From NCBI GenBank assembly GCA_964556005.1, contig CAZKUR010000001.1, positions 1 through 64,000 on the forward strand: a stretch of 64,000 nucleotides of DNA, read 5' to 3'. Source of the stretch: CAZKUR01 sp964556005. GTDB taxonomy: Bacteria > Bacteroidota > Ignavibacteria > Ignavibacteriales > Ignavibacteriaceae. The notes beneath the pieces were generated by a model. That model did not search any database. It saw only the letters and a program-made list of their open reading frames with translations, and was not told the origin of the DNA. How positions within the stretch are numbered: the stretch's first letter is position 1; every line of letters begins with the position of its first letter. This document shows positions 8,232 through 16,570 of this stretch, piece by piece. The position numbers were made by a program, and so were the translations under genes.

Positions 8232-10316
8232 TTACTTCAACTGCATCCACAAGTAAGAATAAACCAACGCACTTTCATAAGCTCTTTGCTTATTCGTAAC
8301 ACCTGCAGAATGTCCACCTTCAGTATATTCATAAAAATAAACCGGTTTATTCATCGCTTCCATTTTAGCAGCCATTTTTCTTGCATGCGCCGGATGAACC
8401 CTGTCATCGCGTGTTGAAGTCATGAAAAGAACTTTAGGATAATTTTTATCCTTTGATAAATTCTGATAAGGAGAATATTTTTTAATATATGCCCAATCTT
8501 CGGGTTTATCGGGATTGCCGTACTCGCCCATCCAACTTGCACCGGCTAATAATTTGTTGAATCGTTTCATATCGAGCAGAGGCGATTGACAGACAACTGC
8601 GCCGAATAATTCAGGCCGCTGCACGAAAACAGAACCAACAAGCAAACCGCCGTTGCTGCCTCCCATTATCCCTAATTTTTTTGGTGACGTTACTTTTCTT
8701 TTTATTAAATCTTCGGAGACAGCTATCATGTCTTCATTTACTTTGTGGCGGTTTTCTTTAATCGCACTTAAATGCCACTTTGGCCCAAACTCACCTCCGC
8801 CGCGTAGATTGGCAAGCGCAAAAACTCCACCTTTTAACAACCATGCATTACCCATTATTGCGGAATAAAAGGGCTGCATTGAGATTTCGAAACCTCCGTA
8901 TGCATAAAGCAATGTAGGATTAGTACCGTCGTATTTTATATCTTTTGATTGAATGATGAAATAAGGAATCTCTGTACCGTCTTTTGATGTAGCTTCATAT
9001 TGCTTAACCTCAAAATTACTTGCATCGAAAAATTCCGGCAGGCTTTTTACTTTTGTTATCTTTCCACCTTCGGAAACAAAATATAAACTGGTAGGAGTTA
9101 GAAAATTGGTAAATGTAAAAAAGAAATTATCCGATTGATCATCAGTTGAAGCAATACCTATTGTTCCAAAATCCGGTGCATTTATTTTTTGACCCGACCA
9201 ATTTCCGTTATTAAAATCATATTTATAAAGTTCACCTCTTACATTATTTAGTTTATTTACCAATAAAAAATTTTTCGTGTGTGCTATTGAAACAATGCTT
9301 TCACGCTCACCGGGGTTATAGATTAAAGCAAAGTCTCTATCTCCTTTTAAAAACTTATCATAATCTATGCTTATTAAAGAACCCTGCTTATATGTTTTTC
9401 CGCCTGCACTCCAATCCGATTTTAACTGCAGAAGAATCTGGTTTTTAAATACGCCGTCGAATTCTACATCTTCCGGGAAATCAAGCTTGATTAACTTACC
9501 GTTTTCCAAAACGTAATAATAACCTGTGTAAAAAGTTATACTGCGATTTACAAATTCATAATTTCTTTCAGGAGTGTTCACCGTATAAGCAGAGACAGCG
9601 ACATCAGTTGTGTCGCCTTCGAAAACTGTTTTTGCTTCACTCAACGGAGTTCCTCGTTTCCAGATTTTTGCAATCCTCGGGTAACCTGAATTTGTCATTG
9701 AACCTGTACCGAAATCCGTCATTACAAACATTGTGTTCTTATCAATCCATGAAATAAAACCTTTTGCCTCAGGCAGGCGAAAACCATCTTTAATAAATTG
9801 TTTAGTCTTAAGATTAAATTCTCTTATTTCAACGGCATCAGCTCCGCCCCGGGACAAATTTAACATGCAAATATTATTTTCAGGGTAAAGCATATTGGCG
9901 CCTTTATATGCCCACTTAGTATTTTCAGCTTTAGATAAAGTATCTATATCCAAAACAGTTTCCCATCTTGGTGAAGACTTTAAATATTCTGTTAAAGTAG
10001 TTCTTCTCCAGAGTCCTCGTTCATTTAAGCTGTCCTGCCAAAAATTATAAATATAATTTCCGACAATATTCGGATAGGCAATTCTTTCCTTAGAATTAGC
10101 TATCTCAAGATTTTTTTGATAAATCTTTTTGAAATCAGGATATTTTTCCAACGCCGAAACGGTTATTTTATCCTGGGCTTTTACCCACTCCATTGATTTG
10201 GCTCCGTCAATATTTTCAAGCCACATGAACGGATCTTTTGCTTGCTGAGCAATTATTTGACTGAAACTAAGTACTACACCTAATAACAATGAATTTATGA
10301 TTAAACGATATTTCAT
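8232..10316 (-). CDS. Prolyl oligopeptidase family serine peptidase (S9A), exported
   Basis: The 694 residues begin with a signal peptide (hydrophobic 5-22, ending near IIAQQ), so this is a periplasmic or secreted S9 peptidase. The N-terminal half is the beta-propeller that gates access to the active site, opening with DPFMWLENIDG. The C-terminal alpha/beta-hydrolase carries the full triad: Ser554 in GGSNGG, Asp638 in TRDDRVHP and His669 in EGGHSAG. Prolyl oligopeptidases cut short peptides after proline. The family's typical length is about 700 residues, so it is complete. It is a single gene, facing a plus-strand lipoprotein gene across a terminator. Its presence fits a peptide-scavenging lifestyle. 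Confidence 0.93.
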   Translation of the reverse strand: MKYRLIINSLLLGVVLSFSQIIAQQAKDPFMWLENIDGAKSMEWVKAQDKITVSALEKYPDFKKIYQKNLEIANSKERIAYPNIVGNYIYNFWQDSLNERGLWRRTTLTEYLKSSPRWETVLDIDTLSKAENTKWAYKGANMLYPENNICMLNLSRGGADAVEIREFNLKTKQFIKDGFRLPEAKGFISWIDKNTMFVMTDFGTGSMTNSGYPRIAKIWKRGTPLSEAKTVFEGDTTDVAVSAYTVNTPERNYEFVNRSITFYTGYYYVLENGKLIKLDFPEDVEFDGVFKNQILLQLKSDWSAGGKTYKQGSLISIDYDKFLKGDRDFALIYNPGERESIVSIAHTKNFLLVNKLNNVRGELYKYDFNNGNWSGQKINAPDFGTIGIASTDDQSDNFFFTFTNFLTPTSLYFVSEGGKITKVKSLPEFFDASNFEVKQYEATSKDGTEIPYFIIQSKDIKYDGTNPTLLYAYGGFEISMQPFYSAIMGNAWLLKGGVFALANLRGGGEFGPKWHLSAIKENRHKVNEDMIAVSEDLIKRKVTSPKKLGIMGGSNGGLLVGSVFVQRPELFGAVVCQSPLLDMKRFNKLLAGASWMGEYGNPDKPEDWAYIKKYSPYQNLSKDKNYPKVLFMTSTRDDRVHPAHARKMAAKMEAMNKPVYFYEYTEGGHSAGVTNKQRAYESALVYSYLWMQLK

Positions 10317-10547
10317 TTTTTACCTCCCGACTGATTAAAAATATGATGTACTAAATTAAACAGTTTTTCGTTAAGGTATTCTTGATGACGAAATAATTTT
10401 GATTATCTATTTAAACTTGAAGATTTGGGAAAATAAAGGAAGAGAATAAAGTGCAAAACCGTTATTGATAATCATCAAGTTCGAAAAATATTATAATCAA
10501 ATTTATTTAATTTAGAGCCAACAGTTAAAAATAGTAAGGAAGGAAAG

Positions 10548-11927
10548 TTGAAAAACCAATATAATGTAATTGTAATAGGAAGCGGACCCGGCGGAGAAGG
10601 CGCCGCTATGAAATGTGCAAAAGAAGGCTTGCATGTTGCAATGTGTGATTACTTTTCAATGGTGGGTGGAAGCTGTACACATACAAGCACCATTCCCAGC
10701 AAAGCATTACGGCATGCAAGCCAGATACTGTATGAAAGCAATGGCCTTGAGAAAGCAAATTTTCAAACTTTATTAAAAAGAGCCGATAAAGTAATTCATG
10801 AACAATTCAAACTTAGAAAAAGTTTTTACGGAAGAAATCTTGTTGAAATAATTGATGGAAGAGCAGCATTTTTAGACGCGAATACAATTTCAGTTAAACT
10901 CTCAAACGGTGCCGAAGAAACTTATACATCGGATTATTTTATAATTGCAACCGGTTCGCGGCCGTATCATCCGGGTAATGTTGATTTTTCTCATCCGAGA
11001 ATTTTAGACAGCGATACGATTTTGAATTTAAAAGATAACCCCCGTTCACTTACAATTTACGGTGCAGGTGTAATCGGATGTGAGTATGCATCAATATTCA
11101 GAGGTTTGAGAATAAAAGTAAATTTAATAAATACCCGTGATAAGCTGCTTGATTTTCTTGATGACGAAATTACAGACGCACTTAGCTATCATCTTAGGGA
11201 AAACGGCGTTATCCTCAGGCATAATGAAGAATATGAAAAAGTAGAAGCGGATGATGACGGCGTGACGGTTTATTTAAAATCCAACAAAGAAATTCGCACA
11301 GATTATCTGCTGTGGGCACAAGGCAGAACCGGGAATTCAAATGATATGGGTTTGGAGAAACTCGGAATTAAAACAGACAGCAAGGGTTCAATCAAAGTTA
11401 ATGAATTCAGCCAAACTCAACTTCCAAATATTTACGCCGTAGGAGATATAATCGGGTTTCCGAATCTTGCAAGTGCATCTTATGACCAAGGAAGATTTGC
11501 CGCTACTCATCTTGTATTCGGTAAATGCGATCACAAGCTTGTTGAATTTATTCCAACCGGGATTTATACTATCCCGGAAATAAGTTCCGTCGGCTATACG
11601 GAAGAACAATTGACAAAAGATAAAATTCCGTATGAAGTCGGGCATTCGTTTTTCAGGCATTTAGCTCGTGCACAAATAACCGGCAGAACTACCGGAATGT
11701 TAAAAATTCTTTTTCACAGGGAAACATTGCAGATACTCGGTGTGCATTGTTTTGGCCATGATGCAGGTGAGATTATTCATATAGGACAGGCAATCATGTC
11801 GCAAAAAGGTGAAGGAAATTCATTGATGTTTTTTATTAACACTACATTCAATTATCCGACAATGGCTGAGGCTTACCGTGTTGCTGCTCTGAACGGGATA
11901 AATAGAGTGAATCAATTAAAAAAATAA
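10548..11927 (+). CDS. sthA: Soluble pyridine nucleotide transhydrogenase-type flavoprotein (SthA-like)
   Basis: The 459 residues form a class I pyridine nucleotide disulfide oxidoreductase fold. There is an FAD site (GSGPGGEGAA at 11-20), a second dinucleotide site (YGAGVIGCEYASI near 173) and an FAD-contacting AVGDIIGFP near 294. At the usual redox disulfide the sequence is GGSCTHTSTIPSK, with Cys43 but Thr48, so there is no CxxxxC pair. This single-Cys arrangement is that of SthA, which transfers hydride between NADPH and NAD+, rather than of lipoamide dehydrogenase or mercuric reductase. The frame starts with TTG at 10548, preceded by AAGGAAGGAAAG, a strong ribosome site. It is a single-gene unit. 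Confidence 0.85.
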   Translation: MKNQYNVIVIGSGPGGEGAAMKCAKEGLHVAMCDYFSMVGGSCTHTSTIPSKALRHASQILYESNGLEKANFQTLLKRADKVIHEQFKLRKSFYGRNLVEIIDGRAAFLDANTISVKLSNGAEETYTSDYFIIATGSRPYHPGNVDFSHPRILDSDTILNLKDNPRSLTIYGAGVIGCEYASIFRGLRIKVNLINTRDKLLDFLDDEITDALSYHLRENGVILRHNEEYEKVEADDDGVTVYLKSNKEIRTDYLLWAQGRTGNSNDMGLEKLGIKTDSKGSIKVNEFSQTQLPNIYAVGDIIGFPNLASASYDQGRFAATHLVFGKCDHKLVEFIPTGIYTIPEISSVGYTEEQLTKDKIPYEVGHSFFRHLARAQITGRTTGMLKILFHRETLQILGVHCFGHDAGEIIHIGQAIMSQKGEGNSLMFFINTTFNYPTMAEAYRVAALNGINRVNQLKK

Positions 11928-12109
11928 TTGTAACTTAACTTACTGTAAATCCTTGGAAAAATGGAATGCTGGAATACTGTCCTTCGTATTTTGTTCTGTA
12001 TTTCATTTTTCCTTCGATTATATAACTTGAGATTGAATATAAATTCTAAATCTCATCAAGCTAATCTTTCATTTTTCAATCTTTTAATATTTTATTTGGG
12101 CCGGGTACA

Positions 12110-13252
12110 TCATCTCAGTAAATTCCCTATTCCAACACCGATAAAAGTTGCAATCGCATAACCGAGAGTTCCACAGAGAACAGCCGGGATTACGAGGTCT
12201 TTCCAATTTTTTGCAACAGCCATTGCAGCAGCAGTTGTCGGTCCGCCCATATTCGCATTGGAAGCAATAACAATTTCCGCAAGATCGAGCTTAAAAATTT
12301 TGCTTGCAGTTAGGATAAATAAAAGATGAATTAATAATATTACTGCTGCAAAGAGAAATAATATCGGGCCTACTTTTAACACCACATAGATATTTGCGCT
12401 TGCGCCGATAACTACAAAAAACACCTGCATCAGCAAGTACCCGATTTGATCCGCTCCTTTAATGGTTCCAATTTGTTTCGGGAAAGCTGTTGCAAGAACC
12501 ACAACAATTGCAGTAATAATTAATATTCCGCTTCCCTGTATTTTAATAAGATCGGATAACTTGAAGCCAACTGCACAAATTGAAAATCCTACAGCAAGGC
12601 CTTTTGCCATATTAAATAAATCCGGCTTTTCCATTTCTATCATTTTTACATCGCCATCAGGAGTCTTTGCCTGATCTTCATATTTAGTTGAATAAAATCT
12701 TTTAAAGATTGCACTTGAAGGAATTGCAAAAAGAATTACAAAATATGTTGCCATTACAAGATTATCAGCTGCCACTCCGGCAGTCAACAGATCGCCGGCA
12801 TGCAAGTGAAGCGCTGCCGCGACCGCAACATAATTCATTGATCCGCCGATATAAGTTGAGCAGAAAATTCCCGCGAGCTTCCAGCCTTCGGGACCAAGAT
12901 TAAAAATTGCAAATGAGATAAAAGTTCCGATAATAGTACCGATTGCACCGAAGACAAAAGCAATTAATGTCGGGCCAGCTTCTTTAATTATTTTTCTCAG
13001 ATTGGCTTTAAATAGCAAAAGTGGAATTGCCAGCGGAACTAGATACGACCAAACCATATCGTAAGCCGGTGCTTGAGTCGGAATAACCGAAATGTTTGAA
13101 AGAATAAATGCGATAATAATCGCAATTACAACTGCAGACAGCTTTGCTCCGATTTTAGTTTTTTCCGCCCACAAGCTGAATGCAGCAATAACAAAAAGAA
13201 TAGCCCAAAGTCCCCAGTGTTCGTTAGCAGTAATAAGAGTTCCTTCAAACAA
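12110..13252 (-). CDS. DUF819 family integral membrane protein (YjcL-like)
   Basis: The 380-residue polytopic membrane protein matches the DUF819 family in its features: a WGLWAILFVIAAFSLWAEKT start, PLAIPLLLF with KANL, an IGGSMNYVAVAAAL segment, and a C-terminal SNANMGGPTTAAAMA motif. The two Gly-rich NxGG segments lie in opposite halves, as in inverted-repeat transporters of the sodium symporter superfamily type. Function is not established for the family; transport of a small solute is an inference. About ten membrane spans are apparent. It is convergent with the sthA-like gene and is not in an operon. Confidence 0.85.
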   Translation of the reverse strand: MFEGTLITANEHWGLWAILFVIAAFSLWAEKTKIGAKLSAVVIAIIIAFILSNISVIPTQAPAYDMVWSYLVPLAIPLLLFKANLRKIIKEAGPTLIAFVFGAIGTIIGTFISFAIFNLGPEGWKLAGIFCSTYIGGSMNYVAVAAALHLHAGDLLTAGVAADNLVMATYFVILFAIPSSAIFKRFYSTKYEDQAKTPDGDVKMIEMEKPDLFNMAKGLAVGFSICAVGFKLSDLIKIQGSGILIITAIVVVLATAFPKQIGTIKGADQIGYLLMQVFFVVIGASANIYVVLKVGPILFLFAAVILLIHLLFILTASKIFKLDLAEIVIASNANMGGPTTAAAMAVAKNWKDLVIPAVLCGTLGYAIATFIGVGIGNLLR

Positions 13253-13487
13253 TTTATCCTCCGGTACATGAATAAAAAATTAAGATGTGTAAAAATTAAG
13301 ATAGGGTTTTATTTTAAAAGATGCTAAGAGTATGAAAATAGAATTTGAGAATTGATTTTTTCATGCTCATTCAATCTTGATGGAAAAGCATCTCACACAA
13401 ACCTGAAAATTATCTATTAGTTTACTAATGTAATTTTAAAATAAATTTACGAATTAAGATATTAATTTTTAATTCTCAATAAAATTT

Positions 13488-13928
13488 TCAATAATTATCC
13501 TTCGGCGGCTTAATAGGCAGTGTCTTACCCGAGCTAATTATATCAACCGCCTGCTGAAATCTTCGCTGAAACATTTCTTCTGTTATACCTAATGAAAAAT
13601 TTACCAGACTCTTCTTTCTGATTACAACCGTTATCATCGTATTTTCACTATCAACCGGATCGAGCCAGATACCCACAAGGTTTCCGGCCGAGACAAAGTT
13701 TTGCCCGACTGTTGTCAGCATATATGGCGGGCTGTGATGTTCTTCTATATCTCCTGAATTTTCCCAATGTAAAACAGTTTCAGATATTTCCCAGGCTTTG
13801 TCTGCCGGAACCGGATATACTTGAGCAGTGCCTTCATCTTTACTTTTTAAAATATCACTCATTGACGCACAACTATAGAAAGTAACGCATATTAAGATTA
13901 AAAATGGTATTGAAAAAATTGAACGCAT
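13488..13928 (-). CDS. Putative lipoprotein, paralogue A of a tandem pair
   Basis: This 146-residue protein has a hydrophobic signal ending in FYSCASM, so Cys19 is the probable lipidation site. The mature part has a conserved core shared with the next gene upstream: DEGTA, YPVxADxAW, the identical stretch MLTTVGQNFVSAG, then PVD, ENT, and FQQAVDII with SGKTLP near the end. The pattern of an AYPxxxDxAW helix and a basic beta region resembles small envelope proteins of the DUF3568 kind, but I cannot assign a family. About half of its residues match the paralogue, and the 201-base interval between them is non-coding. Confidence 0.65.
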   Translation of the reverse strand: MRSIFSIPFLILICVTFYSCASMSDILKSKDEGTAQVYPVPADKAWEISETVLHWENSGDIEEHHSPPYMLTTVGQNFVSAGNLVGIWLDPVDSENTMITVVIRKKSLVNFSLGITEEMFQRRFQQAVDIISSGKTLPIKPPKDNY

Positions 13929-14129
13929 TGCAGCTTATCCTGAAAATTAAATGATAATTAATTTATTCTTTATTCCTGGCTTCTAACAAAGTCGCTTTTA
14001 TATACTCATAGTACTGCATATCTATCTATCACAGCAAACCAGGGAGTTATGAAGTGGTTTGCGAGTATAATTAGAAATTCTTCTTTAATTTATAATTTTA
14101 TTTTCTAATTCCAAAAAAAATATTAATAA

Positions 14130-14564
14130 TTACTCGACGGGCGGTTCAACCGGAAGCGTCTTTCCCGATTTAATTATATCGACTGCCTGCTGAAATCTGT
14201 TTTGGAAAGTAGTTTCCGTTAAGCCGGTAGCTAAATTTGTTTGAACTTTTCTTTTTGTTACTACCGTTACTTTGGTATTTTCATTATCAACAGGTTCAAC
14301 CCAGACACCGATAAGGCATCCGGCAGATACGAAATTTTGTCCGACTGTTGTGAGCATATATCCTTGGCTGCGATGCTCTTCTATTGTTTCGCAGTCTTCC
14401 CATCGTAAAACAGTCATCGAAATATCCCATGCTTGATCGGCTGTTACCGGGTACGCATGTGCAGTGCCCTCATCTTTGTCTTTTAAAACGTCGCTCATGG
14501 TTGCACAGCTATATAAAGAAAGGCATAATAGAATAGAAAATGATATTAAAATAAATGTACGCAT
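14130..14564 (-). CDS. Putative lipoprotein, paralogue B of a tandem pair
   Basis: This 144-residue lipoprotein candidate has LYSCATM at the end of its signal segment (Cys19). It shares length, lipobox position and core motifs with the gene at 13488: MSD(V/I)LK(D/S)KDEGTA, MLTTVGQNFVSAG, FQxAVDII and SGKTLP. One difference is extra cysteines in the mature part (WEDCETIEE and SAGCLIG) where the paralogue has Asn or Ser. The pair arose by local duplication and has since diverged. Function is unknown. An A/G-rich GGAGGAG before the ATG is a strong ribosome site. Confidence 0.65.
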   Translation of the reverse strand: MRTFILISFSILLCLSLYSCATMSDVLKDKDEGTAHAYPVTADQAWDISMTVLRWEDCETIEEHRSQGYMLTTVGQNFVSAGCLIGVWVEPVDNENTKVTVVTKRKVQTNLATGLTETTFQNRFQQAVDIIKSGKTLPVEPPVE

Positions 14565-14825
14565 AACCGCTCCTCCTGAAAATTAAATAATATTTAATTT
14601 AACTTTTTTGCATGAATTAAAAAAATATTTTTACCGTGATTCACCTTTAAATTGATTATTTTGTGAATACGCTGCATCCGCTCCGAAACTGGAACGATTG
14701 GCATTATGGAATTCACTTTGTCTGAATAATAAAATAAGGTAAAATAAAAAGACGTAAAAATATTTCATATAATTTTTCACATGATAAAAGTAATAAGTTT
14801 TCCAAATCATCTCCATCGCTAACAC

Positions 14826-15218
14826 TTGGTTCATATTTTTATGTATTCAATATCGCATCATCAAATTACTCAAGTTAAATTCGATCCTAATCATTGGCTA
14901 ATTGCTAATAATGTTATGCATGTTACTTCCGCACCTGATAATACTTCGGAATTTAGAACTTACAGTCTTTCACAAAATTATCCGAATCCGTTTAACCCTG
15001 CTACCAAAATAAAATTTGAAATTGCAAATACCGGACATGTTAAATTAGTAGTGTATGATGTCCTGTGAAGGATAGTTGAAACACTTTTGAATGAAGCAAA
15101 ACCTTCGGGAAAATATGAAGTTAACTTTGACGGCAACAGCTTACCAAGCGGAATCTACTTTTACAGTCTTGAGGCGGGTGACTTTAAGCAAGTTAAGAAA
15201 ATGATCCTTTTAAAATAA
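14826..15218 (+). pseudogene. C-terminal remnant of a type IX cargo gene with an internal stop
   Basis: The frame encodes a type IX sorting tail: SLSQNYPNPFNPATKIKFEI, then VYDVL, a TGA stop at 15066-15068, then RIVETLLNE, SGIYFYSLEAG and VKKMILLK, ending at TAA 15216-15218. Intact homologues have Gly after VYDVL, so TGA fits a single GGA to TGA change. Only about 35 residues precede the tail (ITQVKFDPNHWLIANN), which resemble the end of M1-type peptidases or other multi-domain cargo. The frame is closed by TAA at 14820-14822. The gene has therefore lost its body as well as gained a nonsense codon. Confidence 0.75.
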
Positions 15219-15374
15219 AATTTTACTTCATATATCCAATAAAATTTTTGCATTTTCTGTTTATTAAAAGCAAAAGAGAGACGTTTTCTTTTGGTGTGTA
15301 AAAGATTTATCCCAAGGTTCAATGCTCATTATGTAATGAGAAGAGGCTTCATCCTCAATTAATTAAAATTAGCA

Positions 15375-15611
15375 TCATCCAATTGGTTTATTGGTTGATT
15401 GCTCCTCCATTTTCTTATTGGCTTTAACTTCAACGATTTGTTCTGCGGCTTTTCTCTTATCGGCATTTAAAAACTCGTAGGTTGAAGCGATCATTATTGT
15501 CGTTATGCTGCCGCCGTGTTTTCTTGCCCAGAGTGAAATTTTTATAAAGACAAAAATAATGGCGATAAGAAGAGCAGTAATAAATATAATATCTAATATA
15601 TCGGTATCCAT
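15375..15611 (-). CDS. Small single-span membrane protein of unknown function
   Basis: The 78 residues contain one hydrophobic segment at about 8-27 (FITALLIAIIFVFIKISLW), then a basic stretch and a charged, Lys/Glu-rich tail. This suggests an inner-membrane anchor with a cytoplasmic C-terminus. I see no known family. The gene is 34 bases downstream of the exported protein that ends at 15646, on the same strand, so the two may be cotranscribed. Confidence 0.45.
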   Translation of the reverse strand: MDTDILDIIFITALLIAIIFVFIKISLWARKHGGSITTIMIASTYEFLNADKRKAAEQIVEVKANKKMEEQSTNKPIG

Positions 15612-15645
15612 AAATTTTAATTATTTAAGATTTTATATCTAACTT

Positions 15646-16302
15646 TTATTCAAATTTGTATTTCGGATTCAAATATTTCATATAAGTATGACAACTCATC
15701 AACTTTTTATAAAAATGATATTTTTTACCGGTGTCTATTGATAAAGAACTATGATTTAAATCCATTTTTAAAACAAACGGTGTACAATAAGTATCGTCGA
15801 ATTTATAAGGCGGATAATAGTCATATACAAATCCTAAGAAATAACAAACGCTGTCAGGCAGCCAAACACAGTCGTCAATGAAAGAAAAGGGATATAAAGT
15901 AATACTATAAAGAACCGAATCTTTTATATTTACCACTTCACAATATGCATCTGCTGCTGTTCCATCAACATAAATTCCACCTTTTTTTTCTTTGATGGAT
16001 ATATATGCATATTTATCGGCTACAAAATTTTTACCGCGAGAGAAGTCTAATGTATTCTTCCTAAATCTTCTCTCATGGAACCATTTTCTCAAATCAATTT
16101 TATGAGGCTCTCTCCATCGAAATTTATGAGTATTTTCAATTTCAAAATTTTTTATTTCAGGAATTTTTAACTGCCAAAATTCAATCCATTTTTTGAATTT
16201 TTGATTTTTATATAATTCATTAATTTCTTTAATATCCTGGCTAAATAAATTAGAAGCAGAAAATGAAATCAACAAGATTACAAAGTATGAGAAATGCTTC
16301 AT
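15646..16302 (-). CDS. Exported protein of unknown function
   Basis: I start this gene at the ATG at 16300-16302, because AGGAA lies 10 bases before it and a signal peptide follows directly (MKHFSYFVILLISFSASNLFSQ). An in-frame ATG at 16326 would add eight residues and lacks a ribosome site. The mature protein of about 196 residues is rich in aromatic residues and Lys, with DGTAADAYCEVV and YDYYPPYKF segments and four Cys that could form disulfides. No family is recognised. It is probably periplasmic or extracellular. Confidence 0.6.
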   Translation of the reverse strand: MKHFSYFVILLISFSASNLFSQDIKEINELYKNQKFKKWIEFWQLKIPEIKNFEIENTHKFRWREPHKIDLRKWFHERRFRKNTLDFSRGKNFVADKYAYISIKEKKGGIYVDGTAADAYCEVVNIKDSVLYSITLYPFSFIDDCVWLPDSVCYFLGFVYDYYPPYKFDDTYCTPFVLKMDLNHSSLSIDTGKKYHFYKKLMSCHTYMKYLNPKYKFE

Positions 16303-16486
16303 TTGGTTATTCCTAAAAATATTCATTTATGATATTTGAAGGTTTCTGAAAAGAAAAATCCTTAACATATAGTTAAAATAAATTTTTATTAAAAGAAATT
16401 TAATAATAAAATATGAGGAATATTTCAGTTTATCTTATTTAACTATTTTAATCTTGCTTTAATTTTAACCGTCATTTAATTAAAAA

Positions 16487-16515
16487 AGCCGGTATTTTAC
16501 TTTCAAATACCGGCT
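16487..16515 (-). terminator. Rho-independent terminator of the multihaem cytochrome gene
   Basis: The arms at 16487-16497 and 16505-16515 (AGCCGGTATTT and its complement) close a 7-base loop. On the minus strand the stem is followed by TTTTTTAATT. It lies 56 bases past the cytochrome stop. Confidence 0.88.
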
Positions 16516-16570
16516 GCTTGTTAATAAAGAGTTCATCAACAACAATTCAAGAATTTAAATAATAAAGATA

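Noticed and set aside
14631..14834. A 67-codon frame with a hydrophobic stretch and polar tail on the minus strand
   Set aside because: It has no clear ribosome site and no family, it ends abruptly after the hydrophobic part, and it starts across the remnant of a type IX gene. It could be a truncated signal peptide but is not supported as a gene.
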